From CAZTBB01 sp964611755 (GTDB lineage: Bacteria; Pseudomonadota; Alphaproteobacteria; Micavibrionales; Micavibrionaceae), in the NCBI GenBank assembly GCA_964611755.1, contig CAZTBB010000005.1, positions 1-64,000 on the forward strand: DNA of 64,000 nucleotides. The letters run 5' to 3'. Under the pieces are notes generated by a model, which worked only from the letters and a program-made list of their open reading frames with translations, was not told where the DNA came from and ran no database searches. The translations under genes were made by a program, and so were the position numbers. Each line of letters opens with the position of its first letter. The first letter of the stretch is position 1. This document shows positions 53,771 through 64,000 of this stretch, in pieces.

Positions 53771-55156
53771 TTAATTGGTCCGTGCTTCGAAGTCCGGATA
53801 GGCCTCGAGGCCGACTTCCGGAATATCAACGCCGTAGCGCTCATCACGCTCTTCGACGCGGATGCCAATCGAATATTTCAAGAATAGCCAGACAATCGCG
53901 CTGGCGAGCATGACAAAGGCACCGGTGGCAATAATGCCTGTGGCTTGCGCGAGATAGTCACCAGTGGTGAAAATCGCAACCGCCATGGTGCCCCAGATAC
54001 CGGCCACCAAATGCACGGAGAGAGCACCGACCACATCATCAATGCGCAGCTTATCGAACAAAGGAATGGCAATACAGCAGAGCAATCCGCCAATGCCGCC
54101 GATCAGGAGGGCCATGGCCGGGTCTTGAATATCCGGGCCGGCCGTAATGGCCACAAGGCCCGCCAAAGCACCGTTCAGCACGAGCGTTAAGTCAGGCTTC
54201 CCATAGCGCCATGTCGCAAACAGCATCGCTGCAACGAGACCGGCCGCAGCGGCCAGATTTGTGTTCACAAACACAACAGACATAATCGTGACAGATTGCG
54301 CGGAGCCAAGCGCCAGCACGGAGCCGCCATTAAACCCAAACCAGCCAAGCCAGAGGATGAACGTCCCGAGTGTGGCCAGTGGCAAGTTTGAGCCGGGCAT
54401 CGGGCGCACACGGCCATCTTCTGTGTATTTTCCTTTACGGGGCCCAAGAATGATCGCGCCTGTAAGAGCCGCCCAACCACCAACAGAGTGTACAATCGTG
54501 GAGCCTGCGAAGTCGCTAAAGCCATCGCCTATATCATTCAGCCAGCCACCACCCCAGCTCCATGAGCCCTGGATGGGATAAATAATGGCTGTGAGCACGG
54601 CGACAAAAATCAGGAACGGCCAGAGCTTGATACGCTCAGCCACTGTGCCTGAAACAATAGAGGCGGCCGTGGCCACAAAAACCATCTGGAAAAACCAATC
54701 AGCCATGACCGAATAATCATTATTCTCAACGACACGCGCTGTAGCTTCGCCGAGGTTGAACTCGGCATCCATGAGAGCAATTTCGTCAGCGCTGGGGTTA
54801 TAGAAAAATGCGAGAGTCCCGAATAAACCGTGATCGGCCAGATCAACATACATGAGATTATAGCCCACCATGTAAAACGCGATACCGGCTATGGCATAAA
54901 GAGCTACATTTTTGAGGCATATAGAGGCGGTGTTCCGCGCGCGCACAAGGCCGGACTCCAGCATCGCGAAGCCGGCGGCCATCCACATTACAAATGCGCC
55001 CATGACTAAAAACATAAAGCTATTGAGGATATATTGCGTTTCGGCAGAGAGTCCCACAGGGAAGCTGTCCTGAGCAAAAGCGGACCCGCTCATGCCCAAA
55101 ATGGCAATCAGTGCGAGCGTGAAAAAAGTAATAGTGGCTTTGCCGGTCATACGCAT
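53771..55156 (-). CDS. amtB: Ammonium transporter AmtB
   Basis: The 461-aa protein has a signal-like N-terminus and eleven membrane helices. The twin-His pore is visible as IVHSVGGWAA and SVHLVAGIWG. AmtB conducts ammonium across the inner membrane and is closed by a PII protein. It is downstream of glnK with a 31-bp gap, the common glnK-amtB pair. A second ATG two codons in (55150) is possible. Confidence 0.96.
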   Translation of the reverse strand: MRMTGKATITFFTLALIAILGMSGSAFAQDSFPVGLSAETQYILNSFMFLVMGAFVMWMAAGFAMLESGLVRARNTASICLKNVALYAIAGIAFYMVGYNLMYVDLADHGLFGTLAFFYNPSADEIALMDAEFNLGEATARVVENNDYSVMADWFFQMVFVATAASIVSGTVAERIKLWPFLIFVAVLTAIIYPIQGSWSWGGGWLNDIGDGFSDFAGSTIVHSVGGWAALTGAIILGPRKGKYTEDGRVRPMPGSNLPLATLGTFILWLGWFGFNGGSVLALGSAQSVTIMSVVFVNTNLAAAAGLVAAMLFATWRYGKPDLTLVLNGALAGLVAITAGPDIQDPAMALLIGGIGGLLCCIAIPLFDKLRIDDVVGALSVHLVAGIWGTMAVAIFTTGDYLAQATGIIATGAFVMLASAIVWLFLKYSIGIRVEERDERYGVDIPEVGLEAYPDFEARTN

Positions 55157-55187
55157 AAATAACTCTCCCCTTAATATTTATGAATTT

Positions 55188-56826
<1,639 letters not shown>

Positions 56827-56936
56827 ACATAAAGTTCCACTAATCCATTAAAATTAGGAAAAAAATTAATAAAATCCAAAGGAAATCCATGCTACCATAA
56901 CGATGGAGTATATTAACAGGAGTGGGTTCAGGGGCC

Positions 56937-59900
56937 ATGATGTACGCGAAAAAGTCTTTATTAGTTCTATCAACAATACTGGCGGGGGGGATATCGCTAG
57001 CTTTCACTGGAAGTGTTGCCCACGCGGAAGTTACGGCCGATTTTTCAACCGGATCGGTCAGGCTCGGAAATGACCCCGATGCCTGTGCTGGGGGCAATAC
57101 AGGCGCTCTTCGATACAATTCCAACCGTATTCAATATTGTGATGCCGGTGCATGGACAAATATTGGTGGCGGTTCCGGCGTTGGTGGTGGACAAACACTC
57201 GCCGAGGTTCTTGCCGCAGGCAGTAATGGCGGCAATTTGAGCATGACAAATATCAACAGTATTACAACAAATGGCTCAATCAACGCCAATGGCGGCCTCT
57301 ATGTTGATGGCAGCGCGATTGTCGCGGCCACAGGTGCGTATGTGAACGCACAATACGTGGATGACACACGTTATGGTTACTTCGAGGTGCGCAACGATTC
57401 CGGAACGCGCGGTGCCTATTTTGGATGGGGGAATGGCGGTACTCAAGTGCAGCTTCATTTGGATAATGCAAACCGTCTTGAGTTTAGCGGTGGTGTACTG
57501 GATATGAACAATAACAAGATCGAGGGGCTTGCGACACCAACGGCCGCAGCGGATGCGACAAACAAGGCCTATGTCGATAGCGCAGTATCAACCGCACAGA
57601 CAGCCGCCACGCAAAACCTACAACAAGTTCTAACACAAGGTACGAATGGTGGCGGCTTGGACATCTTTAATGTCTCGAATGTTGCAATTGGTACCACAAC
57701 AACATCCCATGCCCTAGAGGTGCGAGGTGTTTACCGTCAAATCATGAACAGCTCATATGATGTATGGTTGATGGGCGGCGCATCAACGGCCGGTGGTGAT
57801 GCCAGAAATCTGGCTATTTTGGGAACGGATGAAGATTCAGGCGATACGCTCTACATCAACTATGCCGCTGAATATGCAGGGGGTACGATTATTGGTGGTG
57901 CAATTGGAAGTTCTGCCGGTACTATCCGTGATGCAGGTGGTGGTTGGGTCCGTACCTATGGGAACACAGGTTGGTATAACAATACCTATGGCGGCGGCTG
58001 GAATATGACGGATACGTCATGGATTCGATCTTATGGAAACAAGGGCGTTAAAATTGATCGCTCAACCACAATCGCAGGGACGGACATCAACAATGCGTCT
58101 TTGCAAATTGGCTCAACCCTTGGGTTTGATTCAAATGAAATGTATTTCTCTGGCGTTAATGGTGTTATAGGGACAATCGGTGCTTTTTATCTTAATTATG
58201 CTCCAGGAGGCACGTCCACAGTCAGGATGCATTCGACGCATACCGATTTCATGCGCTATATTGATATGAATTCTAACCAAATTCGTGGCCTGGCCACGCC
58301 AACGGCCAATGACCACGCGGTTAACAAAGCCTATGTCGACTCGGCGGCTTCCGGCGCGACGCAGAATCTCTCGCAAGTGTTGACCGTGGGGAATAATGGC
58401 GGCGGTACAGTGATCACAAATGTCGGCAGTGTCACATCGACCAGCTATTTCCACGGCGCATCGGGCGGTTCGGGCGAAGTTATTCGCGCGGGTAATGATG
58501 CATCGATACAGGATATCAACGTGGCCAACACAATCGGTGTCTATGGTCAGCAAAGCGCAACAATCGGTAATATCAGGCTCGGCTCATCGGGCTCAACGAT
58601 ACAAGGCGCGGCTGCCGGTAACTATGGATCCATGCAGGTTACGGGCGGTGCCAAAGCTGGGTGGTCCGGTCTTTCCATCGATGGCCGTGCGGTGTTTATG
58701 CATGATGGCGGAACGAATACCGGTCTTTATAACGATGTGAATAATCAATGGATATTTCTAGGGACTCATGGAGGTGACTCTGTTGTCTATCAGGCGGGAA
58801 ATGAGCGCATCCGTGCAACATCCTATGGTGGCCGCATTAACAACACGCTGCGCGTTGATACGCTCTGTATGTATGATGGATCGAGCTGTAAGAATGTAAA
58901 TGCCATCCAAACCGCAGGGGATAATTTGGGTGCCGGTGGTACCACGACAGGTAATATTTACATCAATAATGGGTCGCCAACGCTATTTCTGCAGGATACT
59001 GACCATCGATCAGGCATGATCCATCAAAACGGTAATCTTATGTATTTCTTGTCGGGTTCTGGAACGAATTCTGGTTCATGGGCAGCAAACGGTTCCCAAT
59101 GGGCAATGACGATAAATATGGCAACAGATGTGATTAGCATTGGTGGTGAGATGCAGCTCCTTGAGGGGAATTTGAATTTAGGTAGCCAAGCTGTTACTGG
59201 TTCGGCTGGTACAGTTCTGGATGCCAATGGTGGCTGGGTACGAACCTATAATAGTACTGGTTGGTATAACGGTACCCATGGTGGTGGTTGGCATATGACT
59301 GATACCACATGGCTGCGTGCTTATAACAACAAAGCTATTCTGACGGGCGGGGTTATGCGTGCTGATGGTGGTTATCAGGTGGATGGCCGCACCATGATTA
59401 GCTCTGATGGTAATATTCATACAGCCAGACGCCCGGATGATACGCGCTATGGTTATTTCGAGGTGAGAAATAACTCAAATGTCAGAGGTGCATATTTTGG
59501 TCACGGGAACGGAAGCTCTGTCGTTAGCCTTGTTCTGGATGCCGCCAGTGAGCTTGATATTTCCGGCGGTAATGTTGATTTGAACAGCAATATCCTGCTG
59601 GGCGTGACGCAGGTGCGCTATACCTCGGATGCACGCAAGAAAAAGGATATCGCAACCATTGGCTCGGCTCTTGATGATGTCGCAAAGCTGCGCGGTGTAA
59701 GCTATCACTGGCGCGATGATATCGCCGAACGTGAGGGCAATGAAGGCCTTGAATATGGTGTGATCGCCCAGGAAGTTGAGAAAATTTATCCTGATCTGGT
59801 TAAGACCGACGAAGAAGGTATGAAATCCGTGCATTACACAGGCTTGATCGGCCCATTGATCGAAGCCGTCAAGGAGCTAAAATCTCAAAATGAAGCCCAG

Positions 59901-59951
59901 CAGCGCGAAATTGAGGCCTTGAAGCAACAGCTTTCTGAGGGTATTAATTAA
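56937..59951 (+). CDS. Exported fibre-like protein with an endosialidase-chaperone (Peptidase S74) tail
   Basis: I use ATG 56937, giving 1004 aa with a signal peptide (AHA near residue 30). It has a short RYNSNRIQYCDAGAWTN unit shared with the next gene. Long repeats follow: two copies of DTRYGYFEVRN-type blocks, two GWVRTY-TGWYN-GGGW-MTDT blocks and two ATPTA--NKAYVDSA blocks with Q-LQVLT--NGGG. The C-terminus has SDARKKKDI (Ser897 is the expected self-cleavage residue), EYGVIAQEVEKIYPDLV and a coiled coil. S74 tails trimerise and cut themselves off phage fibres and adhesins. This is probably a surface fibre; no phage genes are near. Confidence 0.85.
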   Translation: MMYAKKSLLVLSTILAGGISLAFTGSVAHAEVTADFSTGSVRLGNDPDACAGGNTGALRYNSNRIQYCDAGAWTNIGGGSGVGGGQTLAEVLAAGSNGGNLSMTNINSITTNGSINANGGLYVDGSAIVAATGAYVNAQYVDDTRYGYFEVRNDSGTRGAYFGWGNGGTQVQLHLDNANRLEFSGGVLDMNNNKIEGLATPTAAADATNKAYVDSAVSTAQTAATQNLQQVLTQGTNGGGLDIFNVSNVAIGTTTTSHALEVRGVYRQIMNSSYDVWLMGGASTAGGDARNLAILGTDEDSGDTLYINYAAEYAGGTIIGGAIGSSAGTIRDAGGGWVRTYGNTGWYNNTYGGGWNMTDTSWIRSYGNKGVKIDRSTTIAGTDINNASLQIGSTLGFDSNEMYFSGVNGVIGTIGAFYLNYAPGGTSTVRMHSTHTDFMRYIDMNSNQIRGLATPTANDHAVNKAYVDSAASGATQNLSQVLTVGNNGGGTVITNVGSVTSTSYFHGASGGSGEVIRAGNDASIQDINVANTIGVYGQQSATIGNIRLGSSGSTIQGAAAGNYGSMQVTGGAKAGWSGLSIDGRAVFMHDGGTNTGLYNDVNNQWIFLGTHGGDSVVYQAGNERIRATSYGGRINNTLRVDTLCMYDGSSCKNVNAIQTAGDNLGAGGTTTGNIYINNGSPTLFLQDTDHRSGMIHQNGNLMYFLSGSGTNSGSWAANGSQWAMTINMATDVISIGGEMQLLEGNLNLGSQAVTGSAGTVLDANGGWVRTYNSTGWYNGTHGGGWHMTDTTWLRAYNNKAILTGGVMRADGGYQVDGRTMISSDGNIHTARRPDDTRYGYFEVRNNSNVRGAYFGHGNGSSVVSLVLDAASELDISGGNVDLNSNILLGVTQVRYTSDARKKKDIATIGSALDDVAKLRGVSYHWRDDIAEREGNEGLEYGVIAQEVEKIYPDLVKTDEEGMKSVHYTGLIGPLIEAVKELKSQNEAQQREIEALKQQLSEGIN

Positions 59952-59986
59952 ATTGTAAAACTCTGCGGGGGATCATAGCAGACAAT

Positions 59987-61786
59987 ATGACCATCGGTCG
60001 CATATTAGGATTAGTCATTTTATTTGCCATGACATTGGTCGCGGCAAATTTTGCGTATGCGGCGGGTGAAACACGTTATTCTGGTGGCCAGTATCAATTT
60101 TATAACGGCTCAAGCTGGTTGAACATGGTCAAGATCAATACGGGCGCGGCGTGCTCGCCTGCGGGGGCTGTGCGCTATAACGCTTCGCGGATTGAATTTT
60201 GCGATGGCGCAACATGGAATTCCACCGATGGCGCCCAGAATTTAGGCTCTTGCACGGCGGCCGGAACAACCCGTTATGCCTCTTCTATCATGCAGTTTTG
60301 TAACGGCTCGCAATGGCGGCCCATGTATTTGGCGCTTGTGAACGGGGCATGCGGTTCGGCGGCGAGCGGGGCGTGCACCACGGCACAGCCAACCTCGAAC
60401 CAATGCTCTGCCGGAACCTTTAGTGATACATCGGATACGGGGACACTCTGGCGCTGGAGTTGTAATGGCTCTGGCGGTGGTACGAATGCCAGCTGTGATC
60501 GTGATCGTTGCCAGAATTGCGGTGCCACAACGATTTCGAATTGTAGCCTTCCTGCGCGCAACCACGGCCAATCTGTGGCGGGGACCTGTGCGGGTACGGG
60601 CTCATGTAACTACACCTGTAACAATGGGTCATGGACCCAGAACAGCAATAGCTGTGCGGCTGCGACGCTTGATTGTGGAACAACGATGTCAATCGGTTGG
60701 TCATGTACAGGCTCAACTACGGGAACGGGGAACACTGTTGGCGGCTACGATCAAGCAGCCTGTATTGCGATTTGTGAATCGGCTGGGTCTGCCGCAACCT
60801 TGTGCTGTGAAGGGCGAGAGATTGCGGCCGGCGTCCTTCTTTGTGAGCCCTATTCAGGGTCAAGAAGCTATATTGGCGGAACCTTAGAGCGTGCAACGAA
60901 CTGTAGCTTTGTCGGGCCTGTAAATGGTGTCTGTACGAATAATGGGGCTTCGAATAACTTATGTAGCGCCGGTACACCAAATGACGGTGCTGTGGCTGAT
61001 ACGGCATCACAGTGGCGCTGGCGTTGTGACGGTCAGAATGGTGGTTCGAACTCTGGAACATGCTTCAAGGATAAACCTGTCAACGGTGTGTGTGGGTCTG
61101 CGGAAACAGGTGCATGTACAACGGCGCAGCCAACATCGAACCAGTGTTCAGCGGGTACATATGCGGATACATCGGATACGGGCACGTTGTGGCGCTGGAG
61201 CTGTAATGGTGCAAATGGCGGCTCGAACGATAGCTGTAGCCGCGCACGTTGCCAGAATTGTGGTGCCACAACGATTTCGAATTGTAGCCTTCCTGCGCGC
61301 AACCACGGCCAATCTGTAGCGGGAACCTGCGCGGGCACGGGCTCATGTAACTACACCTGTAACAATGGGACCTTTACCCAGAACAGCAATAGCTGTACAG
61401 CGGGTGGCGTGAACGGCGCGTGCGGAACAGCGCATGGGTCAACGACCTTGCCGGGCATGCCAAGCGGTGCCGCGGCCTGTAGTGCAGGAACACAAACCAA
61501 TCAAATTACTTCGCCACTAGGCGGTGGGTTTGTTGCCTACACATGGGATTGTGCGGGCTCCGGCGGCGGAACAACAGCCAATTGTAACGGCTCTGGCTTT
61601 GGAGCACCGGGATCTTGTCCAGCTCCATGGGGCGGAAATGTGATGGAAGGTACTTGTATGACACAAGGAGGTTGGGCCTGTGATTGGTGTTGCTGTACGG
61701 GAACACCGCCCGCAGCTGCGACGTCGCATGATTGTGGTATGGTACATGGAAGCTCTTCTTTATTAGCGCCTATCCATTGCCCATAG
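59987..61786 (+). CDS. Exported Cys-rich repeat protein
   Basis: The 599-aa protein has a signal peptide (AYA near residue 26) and is Cys-rich. The N-terminal part has three RY-x-FC-G-W units like that of the fibre gene. Four units begin VNG(A/V)C at residues 118, 312, 365 and 475 and carry CSAGT and WRWSCNG-type segments. Two copies of CQNCGATTIS with SCNYTCNNG follow units one and three. The tail has GGWACDWCCCTG. Many disulphides are expected. It lies 35 bases after the fibre gene and shares modules with it, so the two are likely one surface system. The substrate or partner is unknown. Confidence 0.78.
   Translation: MTIGRILGLVILFAMTLVAANFAYAAGETRYSGGQYQFYNGSSWLNMVKINTGAACSPAGAVRYNASRIEFCDGATWNSTDGAQNLGSCTAAGTTRYASSIMQFCNGSQWRPMYLALVNGACGSAASGACTTAQPTSNQCSAGTFSDTSDTGTLWRWSCNGSGGGTNASCDRDRCQNCGATTISNCSLPARNHGQSVAGTCAGTGSCNYTCNNGSWTQNSNSCAAATLDCGTTMSIGWSCTGSTTGTGNTVGGYDQAACIAICESAGSAATLCCEGREIAAGVLLCEPYSGSRSYIGGTLERATNCSFVGPVNGVCTNNGASNNLCSAGTPNDGAVADTASQWRWRCDGQNGGSNSGTCFKDKPVNGVCGSAETGACTTAQPTSNQCSAGTYADTSDTGTLWRWSCNGANGGSNDSCSRARCQNCGATTISNCSLPARNHGQSVAGTCAGTGSCNYTCNNGTFTQNSNSCTAGGVNGACGTAHGSTTLPGMPSGAAACSAGTQTNQITSPLGGGFVAYTWDCAGSGGGTTANCNGSGFGAPGSCPAPWGGNVMEGTCMTQGGWACDWCCCTGTPPAAATSHDCGMVHGSSSLLAPIHCP
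60507..60655 (+). repeat. 149-bp direct repeat, copy 1
   Basis: A 149-base segment inside the Cys-rich gene that recurs almost unchanged at 61248-61396. Differences are few and mostly silent. Confidence 0.9.
61248..61396 (+). repeat. 149-bp direct repeat, copy 2
   Basis: The second copy of the 60507-60655 segment, in the same frame and orientation, 741 bases further on. It encodes the same CQNCGATTIS to NYTCNNG module; only the part after NNG differs (SWTQN against TFTQN). Confidence 0.9.
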
Positions 61787-61849
61787 GATGAGGATGTGCC
61801 CCAAAAATCTGCACATGGCTTTTCATGAACATGTTGGCATGAATTATCC

Positions 61850-61878
61850 TTGACAGGGGCGCGTGTAATATCTTATAA
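61850..61878 (+). promoter_or_regulatory. Sigma-70-type promoter of rpmH
   Basis: A perfect TTGACA at 61850-61855, 17 bases, then TTATAA at 61873-61878. The rpmH ATG lies about 71 bases downstream. Confidence 0.8.
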
Positions 61879-61949
61879 AGCCTCTTCATTGAGATGAGAT
61901 GTGCGCTGGATAAGCGCGTGAGATAAGATTTTTGTAAGGAAGTAGAACA

Positions 61950-62084
61950 ATGAAAAGAACATTCCAACCATCCAGATTGGTTCGTGCCCGCAGACACGGG
62001 TTCCGTTCACGCATGGCGACAAAGAATGGCCGCCGTGTATTGGCATCACGCCGTGCAAAGGGCCGTAAGGTATTGAGCGCATAA
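61950..62084 (+). CDS. rpmH: 50S ribosomal protein L34
   Basis: The 44-residue basic protein starts [18 protein letters not shown] and ends [11 protein letters not shown], the full L34 pattern. TAAGGA lies 9 bases before the ATG. A strong promoter precedes it and a terminator lies between it and rnpA, giving the usual high rpmH to low rnpA ratio. Confidence 0.97.
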   Translation: MKRTFQPSRLVRARRHGFRSRMATKNGRRVLASRRAKGRKVLSA

Positions 62085-62132
62085 GAGAAGCGCGCCTGAA
62101 GCGGGCAGGCGATGATCTGCTCTTAAAGTTTC

Positions 62133-62170
62133 AAAACACTCCACCATGACACAGGTTTGGGGTGTTTTTT
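62133..62170 (+). terminator. Terminator/attenuator between rpmH and rnpA
   Basis: An 11-bp stem with one G-U pair (AAAACACTCCA with TGGGGTGTTTT), a 14-base loop and a T-tract. It ends most rpmH transcripts; some read-through would supply rnpA. Confidence 0.85.
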
Positions 62171-62197
62171 ATTGCCTAAACCCATTACATTACCCCC

Positions 62198-62596
62198 ATG
62201 CAACACGCCACCAAAGATACAATCGCGCAGCTCGAGATGATTAAAAAGCGCGCTGATTTCTTGAAAATCCAGCAATCCGGCAAGAAATGGGTCTCGCATG
62301 GCTTGATTTTGCAATTCAAGGAGAATGATTTGGGTGATCAGATCCGCATCGGCTTTACCGTGAGTAAGCGCGTGGATAAATCCGCCGTAAAGCGCAACCG
62401 CATCAAGCGCCGCTTGCGTGCCGTGGCGGCCGATATTCTGCCCCAATATGCAAAAACAGGCATGGATTATGTGCTTGTCGGGAAATCGATCGGGGCTACG
62501 CGCGCTTATGATGATTTATGCAATGATTTGAAATGGTGCTTGAAAAAAACAGGCTGTAGAAGCGATTATAAGGAGGCTGGGGATGGGTCTTCGTAA
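62198..62596 (+). CDS. rnpA: Ribonuclease P protein component
   Basis: The 132-aa basic protein assists the RNase P RNA in tRNA 5' maturation. It shows the family N-terminus [18 protein letters not shown] and the RNR signature in [11 protein letters not shown]. It overlaps yidD by 14 bp, as in many genomes. The RNA subunit gene is not in the window. Confidence 0.96.
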   Translation: MQHATKDTIAQLEMIKKRADFLKIQQSGKKWVSHGLILQFKENDLGDQIRIGFTVSKRVDKSAVKRNRIKRRLRAVAADILPQYAKTGMDYVLVGKSIGATRAYDDLCNDLKWCLKKTGCRSDYKEAGDGSS

Positions 62597-62885
62597 TATT
62601 ATAGTGAATATAGCCACAGCGCCCATAACGCTCTACAGGGTGCTTATATCGCCGTGGCTTGGCTCGAACTGCCGGTTTCAGCCAACTTGCTCGGCCTATA
62701 CTTTGGAGGCCATTGAGCGGCATGGCGTCATTAAGGGCTATCTTCTTGGAATTAAACGATTATTTCAGTGCCATCCATTTTGTCAGCGGGATTTTCACGA
62801 TCCGGTGCCAGAAGCGTTTGATTGGCGCGGCCTGTTGGGGTATAAAAGCCCAATTCACAGAGATAAAAACACTAAATCATCTTAG
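62583..62885 (+). CDS. yidD: Membrane protein insertion efficiency factor YidD
   Basis: The 100-aa protein has the amphipathic N-terminal helix and the conserved [19 protein letters not shown] block, then [11 protein letters not shown] and a DPVP motif. YidD helps membrane protein insertion. It lies between rnpA and yidC in the standard order, overlapping rnpA. Confidence 0.96.
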   Translation: MGLRNIIVNIATAPITLYRVLISPWLGSNCRFQPTCSAYTLEAIERHGVIKGYLLGIKRLFQCHPFCQRDFHDPVPEAFDWRGLLGYKSPIHRDKNTKSS

Positions 62886-62912
62886 ACGAATTTAAGATTT
62901 TCGAGGGATTCA

Positions 62913-64000
62913 ATGAATAAAAACGATGAAATGCACCCAAATGATATGCGTAATTTGATCATTTTCGGTGTGGTCTCCATTATACTGTATTTTGGCTTCA
63001 GCACCTTTATTTTAGAGCCGCAGCAAGAAGCCATGCGCAAGCAAGCCGAAGCCAGAGCCCAAGTGCAGCAGGAGATTGCCTCTAACCCCAAATTGGCGGA
63101 GCAATTTATTCAGGTGGATCGTGCCGAGGCCGTTCTCAGCTCGCAAAACCAGCGTATTCAGATTGAAAATGCCCATCTGAGCGGGTCATTGAACCTGACA
63201 GGGGCGCGCCTCGATGATTTGAGCTTTAAGGATTACTTTAAAACACTGAACAGCGAAGAAAATGTTGTCCTGTTTTCTCCGGCCAAAACCGAATTGCCGC
63301 GCTATGCGGAATATGGCTGGCTGAGTGCGGATGATTCTATAAAAACGCCGGGCAAAGATACGCAGTGGAGCGTGCGCGGTAATGACAAGCTCAGCCCGGA
63401 TAATCCGGTTATTCTTTATTGGGATAACGGGCAGGGGATCACATTTGAGCGTGAATATGCGCTTGATAAAGATTATATGATCCGTATCTCTCAGCGTGTG
63501 CAGAATAATTCCGGCAAAGAGGTTACGCTTTACCCCTATGGATTGATCGCCCAGCGCGGCATCCCTGCCGACATTATGAATGCATGGGTTTTGCATGAAG
63601 GCCCGATTGCTTATATCGGCGAAGAGCTGATTGAGGTTGATTACAAAGATTTCAAGAAAAAACCCACGCAGAGCTATAACGCATCGGAAGGGTGGATCGC
63701 CTTAACCGAGAAATATTTTGCCGCCTCCCTGATTCCGCAATATGGCGTGGAAAGCAAATATCGCTTTAATTTCACGCCCGATGCGGTCAGCGAAGACCGT
63801 GGCTTGTATCAAATTGATTATCTGTCCGCGGCTGTTGTTATTCCGGCCGGAGAGAATGCCGTGCGCTCCAGCCATTTATTTGCAGGCGCAAAACAGGCTA
63901 TTTTGCTTGGGGATTATGAAGAGAATTTGGGCATTCACCATTTTGATTTGATGGTTGATTTTGGCTGGTTCTACTTTATGACCAAGCCGTTTTATTACAT
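62913..64000 (+). CDS. yidC: Membrane protein insertase YidC/Oxa1, 5' part
   Basis: Starts at ATG 62913 with GAGGG upstream and runs off the window end (362 codons visible). The N-terminal membrane helix (about residues 14-32) is followed by a Gln/Ala-rich linker and the periplasmic P1 domain (about 70-345), with LTGARLDDLSFKDY and YGWFYF-type end segment WFYFMTKPFYY. YidC inserts and folds inner-membrane proteins. The catalytic five-helix core lies outside the window. Confidence 0.96.
   Translation, partial: MNKNDEMHPNDMRNLIIFGVVSIILYFGFSTFILEPQQEAMRKQAEARAQVQQEIASNPKLAEQFIQVDRAEAVLSSQNQRIQIENAHLSGSLNLTGARLDDLSFKDYFKTLNSEENVVLFSPAKTELPRYAEYGWLSADDSIKTPGKDTQWSVRGNDKLSPDNPVILYWDNGQGITFEREYALDKDYMIRISQRVQNNSGKEVTLYPYGLIAQRGIPADIMNAWVLHEGPIAYIGEELIEVDYKDFKKKPTQSYNASEGWIALTEKYFAASLIPQYGVESKYRFNFTPDAVSEDRGLYQIDYLSAAVVIPAGENAVRSSHLFAGAKQAILLGDYEENLGIHHFDLMVDFGWFYFMTKPFYY

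Overview
The window reads as a chromosomal segment of a Gram-negative alphaproteobacterium of moderate GC (roughly 45-50 % by eye, not computed). The evidence is the gene set and gene pairs: lptF-lptG, pepA-holC, a membrane-anchored CycM-like cytochrome c, amtB-glnK, lptE-holA, an NDUFA9-like epimerase and rpmH-rnpA-yidD-yidC. A DotA/TraY-type secretion protein, large secreted adhesin-like proteins and a minor-pilin-like protein would fit the predatory or epibiotic Micavibrio group. That placement is inference, not shown.

Layout. 1-8.5 kb: the 3' end of a DotA/TraY gene, then envelope lipid genes (mlaC, mlaA, lptG, lptF), then pepA, a radical-SAM aminomutase and holC. 8.6-17 kb: cytochrome c beside a perfect FNR/FixK-type site, a small tandem-repeat protein, def, rmuC, a pilin-like protein, engB, hisE, two unknown exported proteins bounded by strong terminators, an AsmA-like protein and a small heat-shock protein. 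17-28.7 kb: a 625-aa unknown protein, typA, actP-yjcH, uup, tRNA-Glu, an SDR, tRNA-Gly, a polysaccharide deacetylase, glucokinase and a VIT1-type transporter. 28.8-31.8 kb: the most accessory-looking part. It is a tightly overlapping fic / two-TM protein / alkB-like operon with a repeat-decorated promoter, next to a broken ORF and tRNA-Ser. 32-47 kb: hydrolase, two glycosyltransferases, a BigR/SqrR-like regulator, gmk, rsmA, surA, uvrD, a diguanylate cyclase and several poorly known genes. 47-52.4 kb: gshB divergent from lptE, with an unknown His-rich protein and a GCS2-like ligase placed between lptE and holA. 52.4-62 kb: two unknown genes, amtB-glnK, a UbiH-type monooxygenase, and two large exported repeat proteins, one with an endosialidase-chaperone (S74) tail and one Cys-rich. 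62-64 kb: rpmH, rnpA, yidD and the start of yidC.

Much of the window serves the outer envelope: LPS transport (LptF, LptG, LptE), lipid asymmetry (MlaA, MlaC), sugar transfer, SurA folding and YidC insertion. The least explained parts are the fic-TM-alkB operon, the GCS2-like pair, the 625-aa protein and the paired surface proteins. I saw no CRISPR array, no intact insertion sequence, no prophage and no rRNA.
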